Translations under genes and position numbers: made by a program | In this document: positions 33,629 through 43,437 of the stretch, in pieces | Position numbering within the stretch: the first letter of the stretch is position 1 | Layout of the letters: every line of letters begins with the position of its first letter | The notes under the pieces: model-generated | The model's database searches: none | Seen by the model: the letters and a program-made list of their open reading frames with translations, nothing else | What the model was told of the DNA's origin: nothing | NCBI GenBank assembly: GCA_016191435.1 | Contig: JACPOQ010000028.1 | Location: forward strand, 1-64,000 | From: Chloroflexota bacterium | Lineage (GTDB): Bacteria; Chloroflexota; Dehalococcoidia; Tepidiformales; Tepidiformaceae | Reading direction: 5' to 3' | DNA length: 64,000 bases

Positions 33629-36600
33629 TTCGCCTCCTCGCCGAACACCCAGGCGTGGGCCCGAGCGGTTTCTTCCCATGGCGTCTCGGGAGTGAATCGA
33701 ATGACTTCGTACCCCGCCTCCCGGAGCCGGCGGTCTGCCTCGGCGTCGCGGGCCTTTCGGTGCTCATAGAGGTGATGCCGGCCGTCGATGAAGACACAGG
33801 CGGCCGCGTCCCGATAGTAGAAGTCGGGGTTTGCGGGCGGTTCCGCGATGTGCCTTTGAGCTTCATCCGGTGGCCGCAACCCGTGCTCTTCGAGGAAGTC
33901 AAGGAATTCGGGCTCGGCAGATGACCCGGGATCCAACGTCCGGCGTAATTCGGCAAACTGCTCCGCACGAGAGCGACTCCCAGCGCCGACCGATGTCTCA
34001 CACCCGCCCAGCCGCAGGAGTACGTCCTTCACACGGTGGCGGTCCAGAATCTCGTGGTAGCGGGTGTTTGAGTAGCTGCGCAGGCAGTCGTAACAGGCGG
34101 CCTCGCAGTCCTCGCGGGCATGGGGCGCGCGGCGTTGGTCGTCGCCGGTGGTGGGGTCGAAGTGGCAGACTTCCAAGGCAGCCCGTGCGACTTCAGCCAT
34201 CGCTCCCTGGTCAACGGCGAGCCGTTCGAGAACGCCCGCACCACCCTCCGCCGATTCGTAGAACATCAGTAGACGTGGTTCTTCGGGCGTTGGGAGCGGC
34301 TCTACCGCGAGCTCGGACGGCTCGACCTGGTACACCGTTTCGATTCCACGCTTCAGGGCATATTGGAGGCTCATGAGCGCGTCGGGCGCCAACTGGGGAC
34401 CGAAGCGAAGCAGCAGCGTGTTCCGCCGATCCTCAACGAATGGCACCACGCGCTGGATGCCCGTCGCCAGTTGGGCTTCCGGGTCAGCCTCCTCCGAATC
34501 GGCATCCGGCTCCTGGTCGCTCCGGCCCCATCTGCCGGTGTTCATGTTGAGGTTAAAGCCGTGGATCTCCTTGTTCTTTCTCCGCACCCAGCCGAGATTG
34601 AACCGCCAGAGTGTCGCGGTCGGCGCGAGCTCGCCAAATGCCACGGGGTCGCCGTTCGCGGAGTAGGACATGCGAACGCGGCGATCCCCCTCGGGGCCGG
34701 ATGCGAAGGCATAGGCCGTCCGGACCTCGTAGCCAAGCCGCAGGCGCTCCTCTTCGTCGCTGGTGATCCGGGCCATGCGGCGGGTCTTCACGCCGGCCAG
34801 CCGCAAAAGCTCCGAATAGGTTCGCGAAGCCCCTTCCATGTTCTCCCCGCACCCGTGGCAGACCTCGTCGTTCACACCGGCCCCAAAGTGGGCGAAGCCG
34901 CAGAGTCCGCAGAGCTTGCAGCTGGTTGTCCGGAGGCCATTGTTGTCCACGGTGGGGAGGATCACTCCATCGACGCGGTACCTCGCGCCCTCGTGGTAGA
35001 TGAGGCTCCTCGGACCAAACTCGGATACGGCGATGAACCGGGGGCGTGAGATCGCCTCCATCTCTCGGCGCCGGGAACCTTGGAGCCGTTCACCTGGCAG
35101 GTAGGCGGCAATCGGCAGCCGGGGGAAGTTGTAGCCCGGGAGGAAGCCCTCGCTGGCGAAGTAGCGGTAGGGGTTGAAATCCGAGGATGGTTCGACCTCC
35201 TGGCCCGCGAGGAGGTCGAGCTGGCGTTGTGCCTCGTCGCGCCGCAGAGCCGCACGATCGCGGTCAGGCTTAGCGACGGCCATATCTCGCGCAATGCGCT
35301 CTTGTTCCTGGCGCTGTGCCATCGCCGAGCGATACATGAAGCGCCAACGCTCAGTCGCTCGGTCGAACGTGGCCGGGGCGCTGGCGAGGGTGCGGTCAAG
35401 CCAGGCCGCATCGTGCCACGGGGCGTCCGCCAGCGTGGCGGCCAGTTGGCCCAGCATCGGCGCGCAGACGGCAGCGGCCCGACTTCGAGCGTTTTCGCTG
35501 GCCAGCGAATCGGCGATACCAGGCAGGAGCGGCAGACCGTCTCCGTGCGTCAGGTCGATCACGTCCTGCATCGAGCGGCCCAACGATTGCTCGGTGGCGG
35601 CCAACCACTCGGCATGCACGTGAGCCTTGATGAGGTCCTCGTTGGCCAGGTCGAGCCGGGGCGGTTGGACAGCCCCGGAAACCATGAGGCTAGGCCGGTG
35701 GAAGAAGTACTGGTCGTGCTGGTTCATAGACGAGCAATAAGTCGTTACGAGTGCGGGTTGGCCACCGCGGCCGGCCCGCCCGCTGCGCTGAGCGTAGTTC
35801 GCCGGGGTAGGCGGGACGTTGCGCATGTTCACCGACGACAGATCGGAAATGTCGACACCAAGTTCCATCGTTGGCGAGCAATACAAAATTGGCAGGGTAC
35901 CCTGCCGGAAGCGCTCCTCGCGCGTTTCGCGATCGTCGGTTGCCACTTGTGCCGTGTGCTCCCGCGCTTCCAGCGTTGCGAGGTTTAGCGCCACATGCTG
36001 GTACAAGTCCCGGAAGAAAGCGTTGGCGTCGGCCTGCTCACGCGAGACACGAGGCGTCCGCGTGAAGTCCACCGCCGGTTTCCCGTCACCCAGGCGCCAT
36101 CGAAGGCGCGCCATACGTAGCCGGTAGATGATGGGCTGCCCTGCGCCATCCTTTGGCTCCCGGAACTCCTTCCCACCGTACGGTTCCAGGAAACCATTCC
36201 GCGCGAGGACATCTACCAGAGATCTCGCAAGGGCGGGGAACTCCTTCGCCGGGAGTTTCTTCTGGGCCGGAAGCCCAGGCCACGTCCCCGGGCTGCGGAG
36301 GAAGTGCCCGATACCGCTCTGGGCGGTCAGCGCAGCCTCGCGGTCCCCGCGAGTATCAAGGGCCGGCGCCAACCTCCCGACGCGGAACAGCTGAAGCCGT
36401 TCATCGCCTTCGACACCCCAGCTCAATCCGCCTTTCGGCGCAGGCTCCTTCGATGAACGAAGGTGCTGCTCGCTGAGCCGCTTCATTCGGTCTTGATCGT
36501 CGCTTTCGAGCGCGCCAGCGTTCACCGCCAGGGCGCGCCGCATCCAGTTGAGCAATTCGCGACAGGCGCGTTCCCGATCTTCGGGCGTAGCTGTCCACAC

Positions 36601-38928
36601 GTAATCGGGCGCGCCCTCCCACTTCGAAGTGTCGCTGCACAAGTCATCCAAGCGTTCGTAGTCGATGGCTAGCAGGCCTGCCTGCTCAAGGTTCGGTGAT
36701 GTGAGTCGCCAGCCAAAGCGCATGTCGTTGAACACGCGGTAGGCGATCACGGCCCGTAGTGCCCTCTTCGCGTCGTCTCGGCTGTACTCGTCGTCGGGGT
36801 TTCGGCCGTAGTCCGCGTAGTCCAGCCCGAGTGAATCCACAACCCTGATCGGCAGCTCCTCGTAGTCAAGACCACCTGGCCCGGCATCGCTGACTGCCTT
36901 CAGCAATGCGCCTCGCAGCCAGGTGGTCTGTACGAAGTCATTGAAGTGCCCAGCCTGCAGGGAGGCGTCTTGACGGTTGTCCGTGAAGCTCAGCAGCTTC
37001 CGCGCTTGAGCGCTGACGTCTGCGGCGACACGCAGGGCTTGAACGACCGAGAGGGAAATCACGGTCGTCGCTGTACTGCGGCCCTCGGTTGCCAGTTCGG
37101 TGAGCTTGCCGATATCGGATCGTTGTCTTCCGGAGTACGAAACCCGACAACGGACACATACTCGGAAAGGTGATCGGAGAAACCACGCGTCGAGCCCCTG
37201 AAGAGCAGTCCCCGGAGAGCACTTGCCGTCGGCGGCAACGCGCACGTTCGTGGGTACGAGGTCACGGTAGGCCCGCGCTACTCGTGGGAATCCATCCGGT
37301 CCGGTTTCGACCCAATCCTCGGGAAAGTCCTCGTCCGGATCTCCTGTCCAGTCGAGCCCAGCAGCGAGCGCCACGTAACCTGAGACGATGTCCTCGTCAT
37401 CTGCTTCGGCCCGCGACGAGACGTCTCGACCGCGAAGCTGTCCATCCCGGAGGGCACGCCGGCCGCCGAGGTTCCGATCCACCAGTTGCCCCTCTCGCTG
37501 ATCCCAGTCGACGACGTAGTATTCCTGCCCGCACTCCCGGCAAAACGCGAGCGGCAAGAGAATGCGCGATCTGTCGCCTGGGGGTTCAGGGACGAACTGC
37601 TGGGCTTGCATCGTCAGGTGGCGCTGCGAGGGGTTCTCGACGGAGGCGTAAACGGTGTCGCCCCGTGAAACGAACTGGTGAAGGCGGAACGCGAATAGCG
37701 GCAGGCCGGTACCGAGGCTCCTTGCGTGGAAGCCCGCAAGGAGAGCCTCCCGGAGGTGAGTAGCTGCTGTTTCCGGCGAGACTCTGGCCTGCTCCGCCAG
37801 GAGCTTGGCTGCTGAAGGGAGGTCGAGAGGCTCGGCGCGCACAACCGTGCCATCCTCCTCGGTTCCCAGCCCCAGGACGCGCTCGATCCAGCTCGCTACC
37901 GGGTCGGAGACCAACGCTTTCACGTCCCTGGGATAGCTCGTTGCTTCGCTCAGCCGTCGGCGAAGTGCGTCGGGCGATGTGTCTCCTCGCGTTACCTTGA
38001 CAAGCGACTCGTCTATGACAGCGTTGGCCTCGACCTTCGCGCCAAAGATGGTTGAGGCGACGGCAGCGACCGTCTGACGCCGCTCGGCCCGAGTGCCGCC
38101 ACCCGCGATGGTGGCCGACGTACCGACGCACCGGAGCGCTTGGGCGCGGGTGCGTTCTCGGACGCGACGCACGAGCATGGCGACGTCCGCGCCCTGACGG
38201 CCGCGATACGTGTGCAACTCATCAAGCACAAGAAAGTCAAGGCCCTGCGCAGCTCGGATGACCTTGCGATCAATCTCGGCCGGCCGCGTCATGATGAGTT
38301 CGAGCATCATGAAGTTGGTGAGGAGTATGTCAGGAGCGGAATTGGCGAGCCGCTCGCGCTCGTCCGCGCTTTCCTGCCCGGTGTACCTTGCGAACGTGAC
38401 CGGCTGGTTGGCCTCGCCGTACCCCGCAACGACGAACTTTCGAAGCTCCTCCATCTGGCTATTGCAGAGCGCGTTCATCGGATAGACGACGATGGCCGAG
38501 ATATGGCCCTGTCGCCCTTCTCGGGGCTTTTGCAGGACGTGGTCGATGATCGGGACCATGTACGCGAGGCTCTTACCGGAGCCGGTGCCCGTCGTTAGGA
38601 CGTACGAGCGTCCGGTGCGAGCAATCTCAATTGCGTCACGCTGGTGACGGTAAAGGAGTAGTGGCTCCCCGTACGGATCCTTGTGCTTGTTACGGCGGAA
38701 GATCCGAGCGCACTCCGAATGGAGGAGTCCCTCCCCTACGAGGTCGTCGATCGACCCGCCGGGTGCATAGGCAGGATTGAGTTGGACCAAAGGGTTCGGC
38801 CAGAGCACTCCGCTTTCCAGCTCCGCATCGACGAAGCCTCGGATGTGCCCGTCGCGGATGCGAACGAAGCTCTGCACGTACCGAGCGTAGTCGTCGATGA
38901 CCTTATCTCTGAGGCCGAAGACATCCAT
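33625..38928 (-). CDS. Giant DEAD/DEAH helicase with DUF1998-type zinc region and C-terminal nuclease-like domain
   Basis: The 1767-residue protein starts at ATG 38928. In order: Walker A LTTGTGSGKSLAYM (about residue 130), ILLTNFMMLELIM, DELH box FLVLDELHTYRGRQGADVA, GTSATIAGGG, a Cys pair CRECGQEYY, the second RecA domain with SPTMELGVDISDLSSVNMRN and YAQRSGRAGRGGQP, a zinc cluster CKLCGLCGF/CHGCGENM, and the DUF1998/MZB Cys set ending ACYDCLRSYSNTRYHEIL. The last 100 residues (PPANPDFYYRDAAACVFIDG and EAGYEVIRFTPE) look like a DUF559/Vsr-type nuclease. It may correspond to DrmA plus DrmB fused, or to a DruE-like helicase. First gene of the defence operon. Confidence 0.85.
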   Translation of the reverse strand: MDVFGLRDKVIDDYARYVQSFVRIRDGHIRGFVDAELESGVLWPNPLVQLNPAYAPGGSIDDLVGEGLLHSECARIFRRNKHKDPYGEPLLLYRHQRDAIEIARTGRSYVLTTGTGSGKSLAYMVPIIDHVLQKPREGRQGHISAIVVYPMNALCNSQMEELRKFVVAGYGEANQPVTFARYTGQESADERERLANSAPDILLTNFMMLELIMTRPAEIDRKVIRAAQGLDFLVLDELHTYRGRQGADVAMLVRRVRERTRAQALRCVGTSATIAGGGTRAERRQTVAAVASTIFGAKVEANAVIDESLVKVTRGDTSPDALRRRLSEATSYPRDVKALVSDPVASWIERVLGLGTEEDGTVVRAEPLDLPSAAKLLAEQARVSPETAATHLREALLAGFHARSLGTGLPLFAFRLHQFVSRGDTVYASVENPSQRHLTMQAQQFVPEPPGDRSRILLPLAFCRECGQEYYVVDWDQREGQLVDRNLGGRRALRDGQLRGRDVSSRAEADDEDIVSGYVALAAGLDWTGDPDEDFPEDWVETGPDGFPRVARAYRDLVPTNVRVAADGKCSPGTALQGLDAWFLRSPFRVCVRCRVSYSGRQRSDIGKLTELATEGRSTATTVISLSVVQALRVAADVSAQARKLLSFTDNRQDASLQAGHFNDFVQTTWLRGALLKAVSDAGPGGLDYEELPIRVVDSLGLDYADYGRNPDDEYSRDDAKRALRAVIAYRVFNDMRFGWRLTSPNLEQAGLLAIDYERLDDLCSDTSKWEGAPDYVWTATPEDRERACRELLNWMRRALAVNAGALESDDQDRMKRLSEQHLRSSKEPAPKGGLSWGVEGDERLQLFRVGRLAPALDTRGDREAALTAQSGIGHFLRSPGTWPGLPAQKKLPAKEFPALARSLVDVLARNGFLEPYGGKEFREPKDGAGQPIIYRLRMARLRWRLGDGKPAVDFTRTPRVSREQADANAFFRDLYQHVALNLATLEAREHTAQVATDDRETREERFRQGTLPILYCSPTMELGVDISDLSSVNMRNVPPTPANYAQRSGRAGRGGQPALVTTYCSSMNQHDQYFFHRPSLMVSGAVQPPRLDLANEDLIKAHVHAEWLAATEQSLGRSMQDVIDLTHGDGLPLLPGIADSLASENARSRAAAVCAPMLGQLAATLADAPWHDAAWLDRTLASAPATFDRATERWRFMYRSAMAQRQEQERIARDMAVAKPDRDRAALRRDEAQRQLDLLAGQEVEPSSDFNPYRYFASEGFLPGYNFPRLPIAAYLPGERLQGSRRREMEAISRPRFIAVSEFGPRSLIYHEGARYRVDGVILPTVDNNGLRTTSCKLCGLCGFAHFGAGVNDEVCHGCGENMEGASRTYSELLRLAGVKTRRMARITSDEEERLRLGYEVRTAYAFASGPEGDRRVRMSYSANGDPVAFGELAPTATLWRFNLGWVRRKNKEIHGFNLNMNTGRWGRSDQEPDADSEEADPEAQLATGIQRVVPFVEDRRNTLLLRFGPQLAPDALMSLQYALKRGIETVYQVEPSELAVEPLPTPEEPRLLMFYESAEGGAGVLERLAVDQGAMAEVARAALEVCHFDPTTGDDQRRAPHAREDCEAACYDCLRSYSNTRYHEILDRHRVKDVLLRLGGCETSVGAGSRSRAEQFAELRRTLDPGSSAEPEFLDFLEEHGLRPPDEAQRHIAEPPANPDFYYRDAAACVFIDGRHHLYEHRKARDAEADRRLREAGYEVIRFTPETPWEETARAHAWVFGEEAK

Positions 38929-39093
38929 GCGGGCGCGCTCCCTTCACCTTCGCGGGGCGTGTGGGCTACCGCCGCTGAGTGTGTCATGTTGGTCGATTGA
39001 ACCTCTACACCGCAAGCGCGCCAGCAGCTGTCGTGAAGTCACGCCCGACCATCGTGCAGCTCGGCTATCGTCGGGCAAGGGCGTGACGAGCCG

Positions 39094-39938
39094 TCAACTC
39101 CCCCAGCAACCTCGTCGTCTTCTGGGAATGGGTTCCGCATGCTCGTCCTTCAATTCCCGCTGTAGCGATGCCACCAGGGTCTTGTACGCCCGCTTGACCG
39201 CATTGGTGTCTCCGAGCGCCGAGTGGCATCGCATCACACCGCGCACCGCTTCTTCGTCAATCGGATCGCGCTGCAGGATCGCTTCGTACAACTGGATTGC
39301 CAGCTTCGGATCGCGACCGTCGAAGGCGAGCCGAGCGGCGCGGTGGGCCGCCGTCACGAACCGCTTCTGGTAGTCGCGGCGGTAGACCTCCGCCCACTCG
39401 TAGATCTCGTCGCCGAGGAAGTCGGCGCTGTACAGGGCCAGCGCCGTTCGTCCTCGACCAGCGCCTCATAGCCCTGGAGTCTTTCAGCCCGGCCAACGTA
39501 CCCGTCAAAAGGCGTCGACGCCACACGGAACGGGCCGGGCCGGAGGATATAACGCTGGCTTGCCGTGAACAGCACCTGGCCATCCAGCTCACCGGCTGCT
39601 TGCGTCGCCCTTCGCCTGAGGTAGTAGGCCGCGTTGGACAACTGGTGGTCGAGCTGGTCTACGTCGCCATCGGGCCAGAGCGCCTCCGCCACCGTATCTC
39701 GCAGCACCGGCGTGCCGCCATGCGCCGGAAGGAAGGCGAGGGGCTCGCGAGCCTTCTTGATGTTCCATCCGTTTACCTCCCCGATTTCCGTCTCGACCCG
39801 AAACGCGCTTCCGCAGCCTCCGCTTCCTGCTGTGCTTATCCCTCGCCCGGCAAGGATCGCACCCTCGGCACCGAGCTCTAATTTCGTTGAGAGCGGCCCG
39901 ATCCGTTCGAACGCCTGGCAGCACTGGTTAATTGACAA
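39094..39938 (-). pseudogene. BTAD/SARP-type transcriptional regulator, frameshifted and N-terminally cut
   Basis: The frame from 39938 shows a winged-helix region (IKKAREPLAFLPAHGGTPVL, RDTVAEALWPDGDVDQLDHQ, LSNAAYYLRRRA) and the start of a bacterial transcriptional activation domain (FDGYVGRAERLQGYEALVED). Near 39450 homology moves to another frame reading ALALYSADFLGDEIYEWAEV, then AAHRAARLAFDGRDP and DEEAVRGVMRCHSALGDTN, ending at 39094. One base is missing at the break. The N-terminus stops close to the IS256 element. It is upstream of and co-oriented with the helicase operon (165-base gap), so it was probably its regulator. Confidence 0.72.
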
Positions 39939-39968
39939 TGGTCACGTCCCGTCAAGTGGTGTAGCGGC

Positions 39969-41308
39969 GGTGCCATCGTGGTGGGGTGTCGGCCGCGGCC
40001 GACACCCCAGTTTGCGGCTTAAACAGCGAGCGGAAGTGAGTCGATAGCGACCTCCTGCGGTGATGATGTGACGACTTCCCTGAGCAGCGGTTTCAGGGAC
40101 TCGTCACTGAGGTAGCGACGGGCGATGAGCCATTCGTCGTTCTGCTCGGCGAGGACCGCACCGATGAGGCGAAGCGCCGCTTTGCGGTTGGGGAAGATGC
40201 CGACGACATCCGTGCGCCGGCGGATCTCTTTGTTCAGGCGCTCCTGGGGGTTGTTGGACCAGATCTGGCGCCAGTGCGGCTGGGGGAAAGCCGTGAAGGC
40301 GAGGATGTCCGGGCCGGCCTCGGCGAGCATGGTGGCGGCGTCCGAGAAGCGGGCCTCGAGCTGTTCGACCACTTGCCGATGACGCGCCCAGACGTCGATC
40401 GCGTCTGTCTGCTGGTAGATGGAGCGCACGAGCGTGGCGACCAGGGGCTGGGCACTCTTCGGTACCTTCGAGAGCAGATTCGTCATGAAGTGAGTGCGGC
40501 AGCGCTGCCAGGATGCGCCGCCAAAGACAGCAGCGATGGCAGCCTTGAGTCCACCATGGGCGTCGGAGGTGACGAGCTGGACGCCTGCGAGCCCGCGTGC
40601 GACGAGGCTGCGCAGGAAGGCGAGCCAGAAGGCACCGTCCTCGGCTGTGCCAGCGTCGATGCCAAGGATCTCGCGTTTGCCCTCGCCGTTGACGGCTGTC
40701 GCGACGACCACCGCGATGTTCACGACCCGTCCGTCCTCGCGCACTTTCTGGGTGAGCGCATCGAGCCAGAGATACGGATAGGGACCAACGTCGAGCGGAC
40801 GGTTGCGGAAGGCTTCGACGACCCCATCCAGGTCACCGCAGATGCGCGAGACCTCGCTCTTGGAGATGCCATCGCAGCCCAGGGCACGCACGAGGTCATC
40901 GACGCGCCGCGTAGAGACACCCTCGACGTAGGCCTGCTGGATGACGGCAAGGAGGGCTTGCTCGCTGCGGCGACGGGGTTCCAGGAAAGCGGGGAAGTAG
41001 CTGCCGGTGCGCAGTTTCGGGATCGCGAGGGCGAGCGTGCCGGCGCGCGTATCCCAGCGGCGTTCGCGGTAGCCGTTGCGCTGGGCGACACGCTCGACTG
41101 AGCGTTCGCCGTAGGCCGCGCCGGCCTGGGCGTTGACCTCAGCGTCCATGAGGCCGTGCAGAAGCGTCGAGAGCGCTTCGTGGAGGAAGTCGGTACTGTC
41201 GTCGCCCAGGCGCTTGCGGACGACATCGAGGATGTCCATCGTAGGGGTCGCGGTCATGGTGTCAGCTCCTTGGAGTGTGGCTGGAGTTCAACACCACGAT
41301 GACACCAT
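39969..41308. mobile_element. IS256-family insertion sequence, about 1.34 kb
   Basis: GGTGCCATCGTGGTG at 39969-39983 and the reverse complement of GGTGTCATCGTGGTG at 41294-41308 form 14/15 matching terminal inverted repeats around an intact transposase gene. The size fits the family. No target duplication was recognised, so the exact outer bases are uncertain by a few positions. Confidence 0.75.
40019..41257 (-). CDS. IS256-family transposase
   Basis: The 412-residue protein is full length: N-terminal ALSTLLHGLMDAEVNAQAGA, AQRNGYRERRWDTRAGTLAL, SKSEVSRICGDLD, first catalytic Asp in YLWLDALTQKV, second in VTSDAHGGLKAAI, the WQRCRTHFMTNLL motif of mutator-type enzymes, and Glu in NPQERLNKEIRRRTDVVGIF. 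The frame is uninterrupted, so the element is potentially active. It sits between the broken BTAD regulator and a gene-poor stretch. Confidence 0.95.
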   Translation of the reverse strand: MTATPTMDILDVVRKRLGDDSTDFLHEALSTLLHGLMDAEVNAQAGAAYGERSVERVAQRNGYRERRWDTRAGTLALAIPKLRTGSYFPAFLEPRRRSEQALLAVIQQAYVEGVSTRRVDDLVRALGCDGISKSEVSRICGDLDGVVEAFRNRPLDVGPYPYLWLDALTQKVREDGRVVNIAVVVATAVNGEGKREILGIDAGTAEDGAFWLAFLRSLVARGLAGVQLVTSDAHGGLKAAIAAVFGGASWQRCRTHFMTNLLSKVPKSAQPLVATLVRSIYQQTDAIDVWARHRQVVEQLEARFSDAATMLAEAGPDILAFTAFPQPHWRQIWSNNPQERLNKEIRRRTDVVGIFPNRKAALRLIGAVLAEQNDEWLIARRYLSDESLKPLLREVVTSSPQEVAIDSLPLAV

Positions 41309-42458
41309 GGCCGTTTTCGCTCTCGTTCGGCCGGGTTCGCTACGGGTCGTCGGGCCGGTCGTCATCGCGCCTGTGGCGCCCGACTCCCCGTCCCTCCTCC
41401 CGAACCCTCCTACACCACCCCCCGGGACTCTACTCAATCCGGAGTTAGCGTTGGCCATCCCTGTCCGATTACGCCACACCGCGCATATGTCCGTGAGGAT
41501 CGATGTTCGTATAGTTCTGGAACCGACATTCGACGCCATCCCCGTGGTCAATCACCCCAATCGCTCCCGCTGGCTCGGCCGTGAGCGGGTCCGCGCGAGA
41601 GACGCTCTGTCGCACCCGAGACTCCGGCTCCTCTGCATACGAGGGGCAAGGACACCACGGCAACATAGCGTCGATTGACCCGCCGGGATGCTAGCGGGGA
41701 GACGCGGTGAGCCGAGCCGATTGTCGGCTGGCCGCGGCCATGCCCGCCCCGTCCCCAACTTCTCCGCATATCTCCAGGTGGGCGGAAGATCCCTACTAAT
41801 GTCCTCAATGCTGGGCGAGAAACCCGTCAAGGGCTTGGAGATTCTGCGGCGCCGGCGTAAGGTTCTCCGGCTGGAGCGGCGTGAAGCCAAGTTTGGCTCT
41901 CTGTGACTGCATGGACGATTGGAGACATGACTTCCCGGGTGTTGCTCCAGTAGCCGCCGTAGTCCGCGCAAGGATTGTCAGCGTTGACGACCCGCAGACC
42001 AACATAGGCCGGCCCCGGATCGCTCGTCGCGGCGCCGAGCGCCTCGGGATCGACCCCGGCGAGCGCGACAACCATATCCGCATTGGGCGGACCATGGGGG
42101 GCACCGGGTCATAGCAGGCAGAGATGCTGAGTCAGTTGACGTTCGTCAGTTGGCCGCTCGAGAGCGCTGAGTCGCTCGCCGTTCCGTTGAACCTGATGTT
42201 CCAGGCGAGATTGAGCCCGCTTCACGCTGTCACCCAGGTCAACCGCTCCGGCCGGGTGAGTCCCGCTGGCAGCGTTACCTCAAAATCGTGCGAGGTCAGT
42301 GGACCTCAGCGCCGCAAGAGAGACGACGCTCCCTCCTGAATTCTCGAAGCCGATGAATTCCTTGTCGTCTCCTCTCCGGCCGCGCAACCCGGCGAGGGAA
42401 AGCATGCTCCAAAGGCTTGAGCTTGGCAGAAGACCCCATACTTGCCCGCTTGAACGCG
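41309..42458. other. Stretch without a secure gene
   Basis: Several short open frames occur on both strands. The most protein-like is on the minus strand at 41827-42075 (LAGVDPEALGAATSDPGPAY, VVNADNPCADYGGYW), with a possible relation to a frame at 41469-41666 (VIDHGDGVECRFQNYTNIDP). None has a clear start, a ribosome site or a known motif. They may be pieces of a degraded secreted protein. Confidence 0.4.
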
Positions 42459-42474
42459 TCAGGCAACGACTCTC

Positions 42475-42481
42475 GGCCGGT
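42475..42481. repeat. Target-site duplication of the IS21 element, left copy
   Basis: GGCCGGT directly left of the element end is repeated at 48343-48349 directly right of it. Confidence 0.88.
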
Positions 42482-42656
42482 TGTGAATCGCCAGAGTTAA
42501 TGTCCGGCATGGGGCGGTGATCGCCAGAGTCATGCCGGGTGCGATCGCCAGAGTGACGCCGGGATCGCCAGAGTGATGCCGACCCCCAGACGGCCTGTTC
42601 GTTGAGGATGAAGCCGACCCAATGAGGAGGTCGGCGTGGCGTTTCAGGAGGTCCAC

Positions 42657-43416
42657 ATGGTGCAAGTGCGAGAGATCATCCGGCGCTGGCAAGCCGGCGA
42701 AGACAAGACAGCGATTGGTCGCGCGAGCGGGGTGTCGGCGAGGACGGTGGGGCGCTACATCGGGGCAGCGATAGCCCTGGGTGTCTGCCAGGACGGCGAG
42801 CCACCGCCTGAAGGGATGCTCGCCGGTCTCCTCCAGCGAAATCAACCGCAGTCCGCTCCCGAGGCGAGAGACGCCGGCGACAGCGCGGCTGGCAGGGCAC
42901 GAGGAGCAGGTGGCCCGGTGGCTGCAGGAGGAGCGGCTCCAGCTCACGCGCGTCCACGAGCTGCTGGTGCGAGAAGGCGTCACGATCTCCTACACGACCC
43001 TCCGGCGCTACGTCCGGGAGGCAGGGCTCTGGAAACGAGCGCCGAGCACCGTGCGAATGGCTGACTGGCCTCCGGGCGAGGTAGCGGAGATGGACTTCGG
43101 CAGGCTCGGAATGCTGGTCGATGCGAGTACGGGAAAGAAGCAGACGGTCTGGGCGCTGCTCGTTGTCCTTCCCTACAGCCGTCACAGCTTCGTCTGGCCG
43201 CTACTCGGGCAAACGCTCGCCGAGAGCATCGCCGGGCTGGAAGCCGCCTGGCGCTTCTTCGGCGGGGTTCCAAGACGACTTATCCTCGATAACTTCTCCG
43301 CCGCCATCGCTGGCCCTGACGCCCTGGAGCCGCGACCGACACGGGGCTTCCTCGAGTACAGCCAGGCTCGCGGCTTCCTCATCGATGCAGCGCGCGTGCG
43401 CGCGCCCAAGGACAAG
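42657..43416 (+). pseudogene. istA: istA transposase, 5' part (frameshifted, then interrupted)
   Basis: ATG 42657, preceded by AGGAGG, opens VQVREIIRRWQAGEDKTAIG and VSARTVGRYIGAA, the IstA DNA-binding region. Around 42850 the homology shifts frame to ARLAGHEEQVARWLQEERLQ, then the integrase core with VAEMDFGRLGMLVD (catalytic Asp) and VPRRLILDNFSAAI (second Asp), up to RAPKDK at 43416. There the serine-recombinase cassette begins. The frameshift means the gene would be inactive even without the insertion. Confidence 0.85.
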
Positions 43417-43437
43417 GGTTGGGCATCAGACTGCACC

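Noticed and set aside
25826-38928. Calling the operon a complete class 1 DISARM system
   Set aside because: No separate DrmA and DrmB genes and no phospholipase-D-type DrmC are present; only the SNF2 and methylase parts match directly.
41133-41678. A 181-codon + frame beside the IS256 element
   Set aside because: It begins inside the transposase gene on the opposite strand and has no domain or ribosome site.
42280-42510. A 76-codon minus-strand frame crossing the IS21 left end
   Set aside because: It starts inside the IS21 end repeats and has no coherent protein features; the HxlR tail uses another frame.
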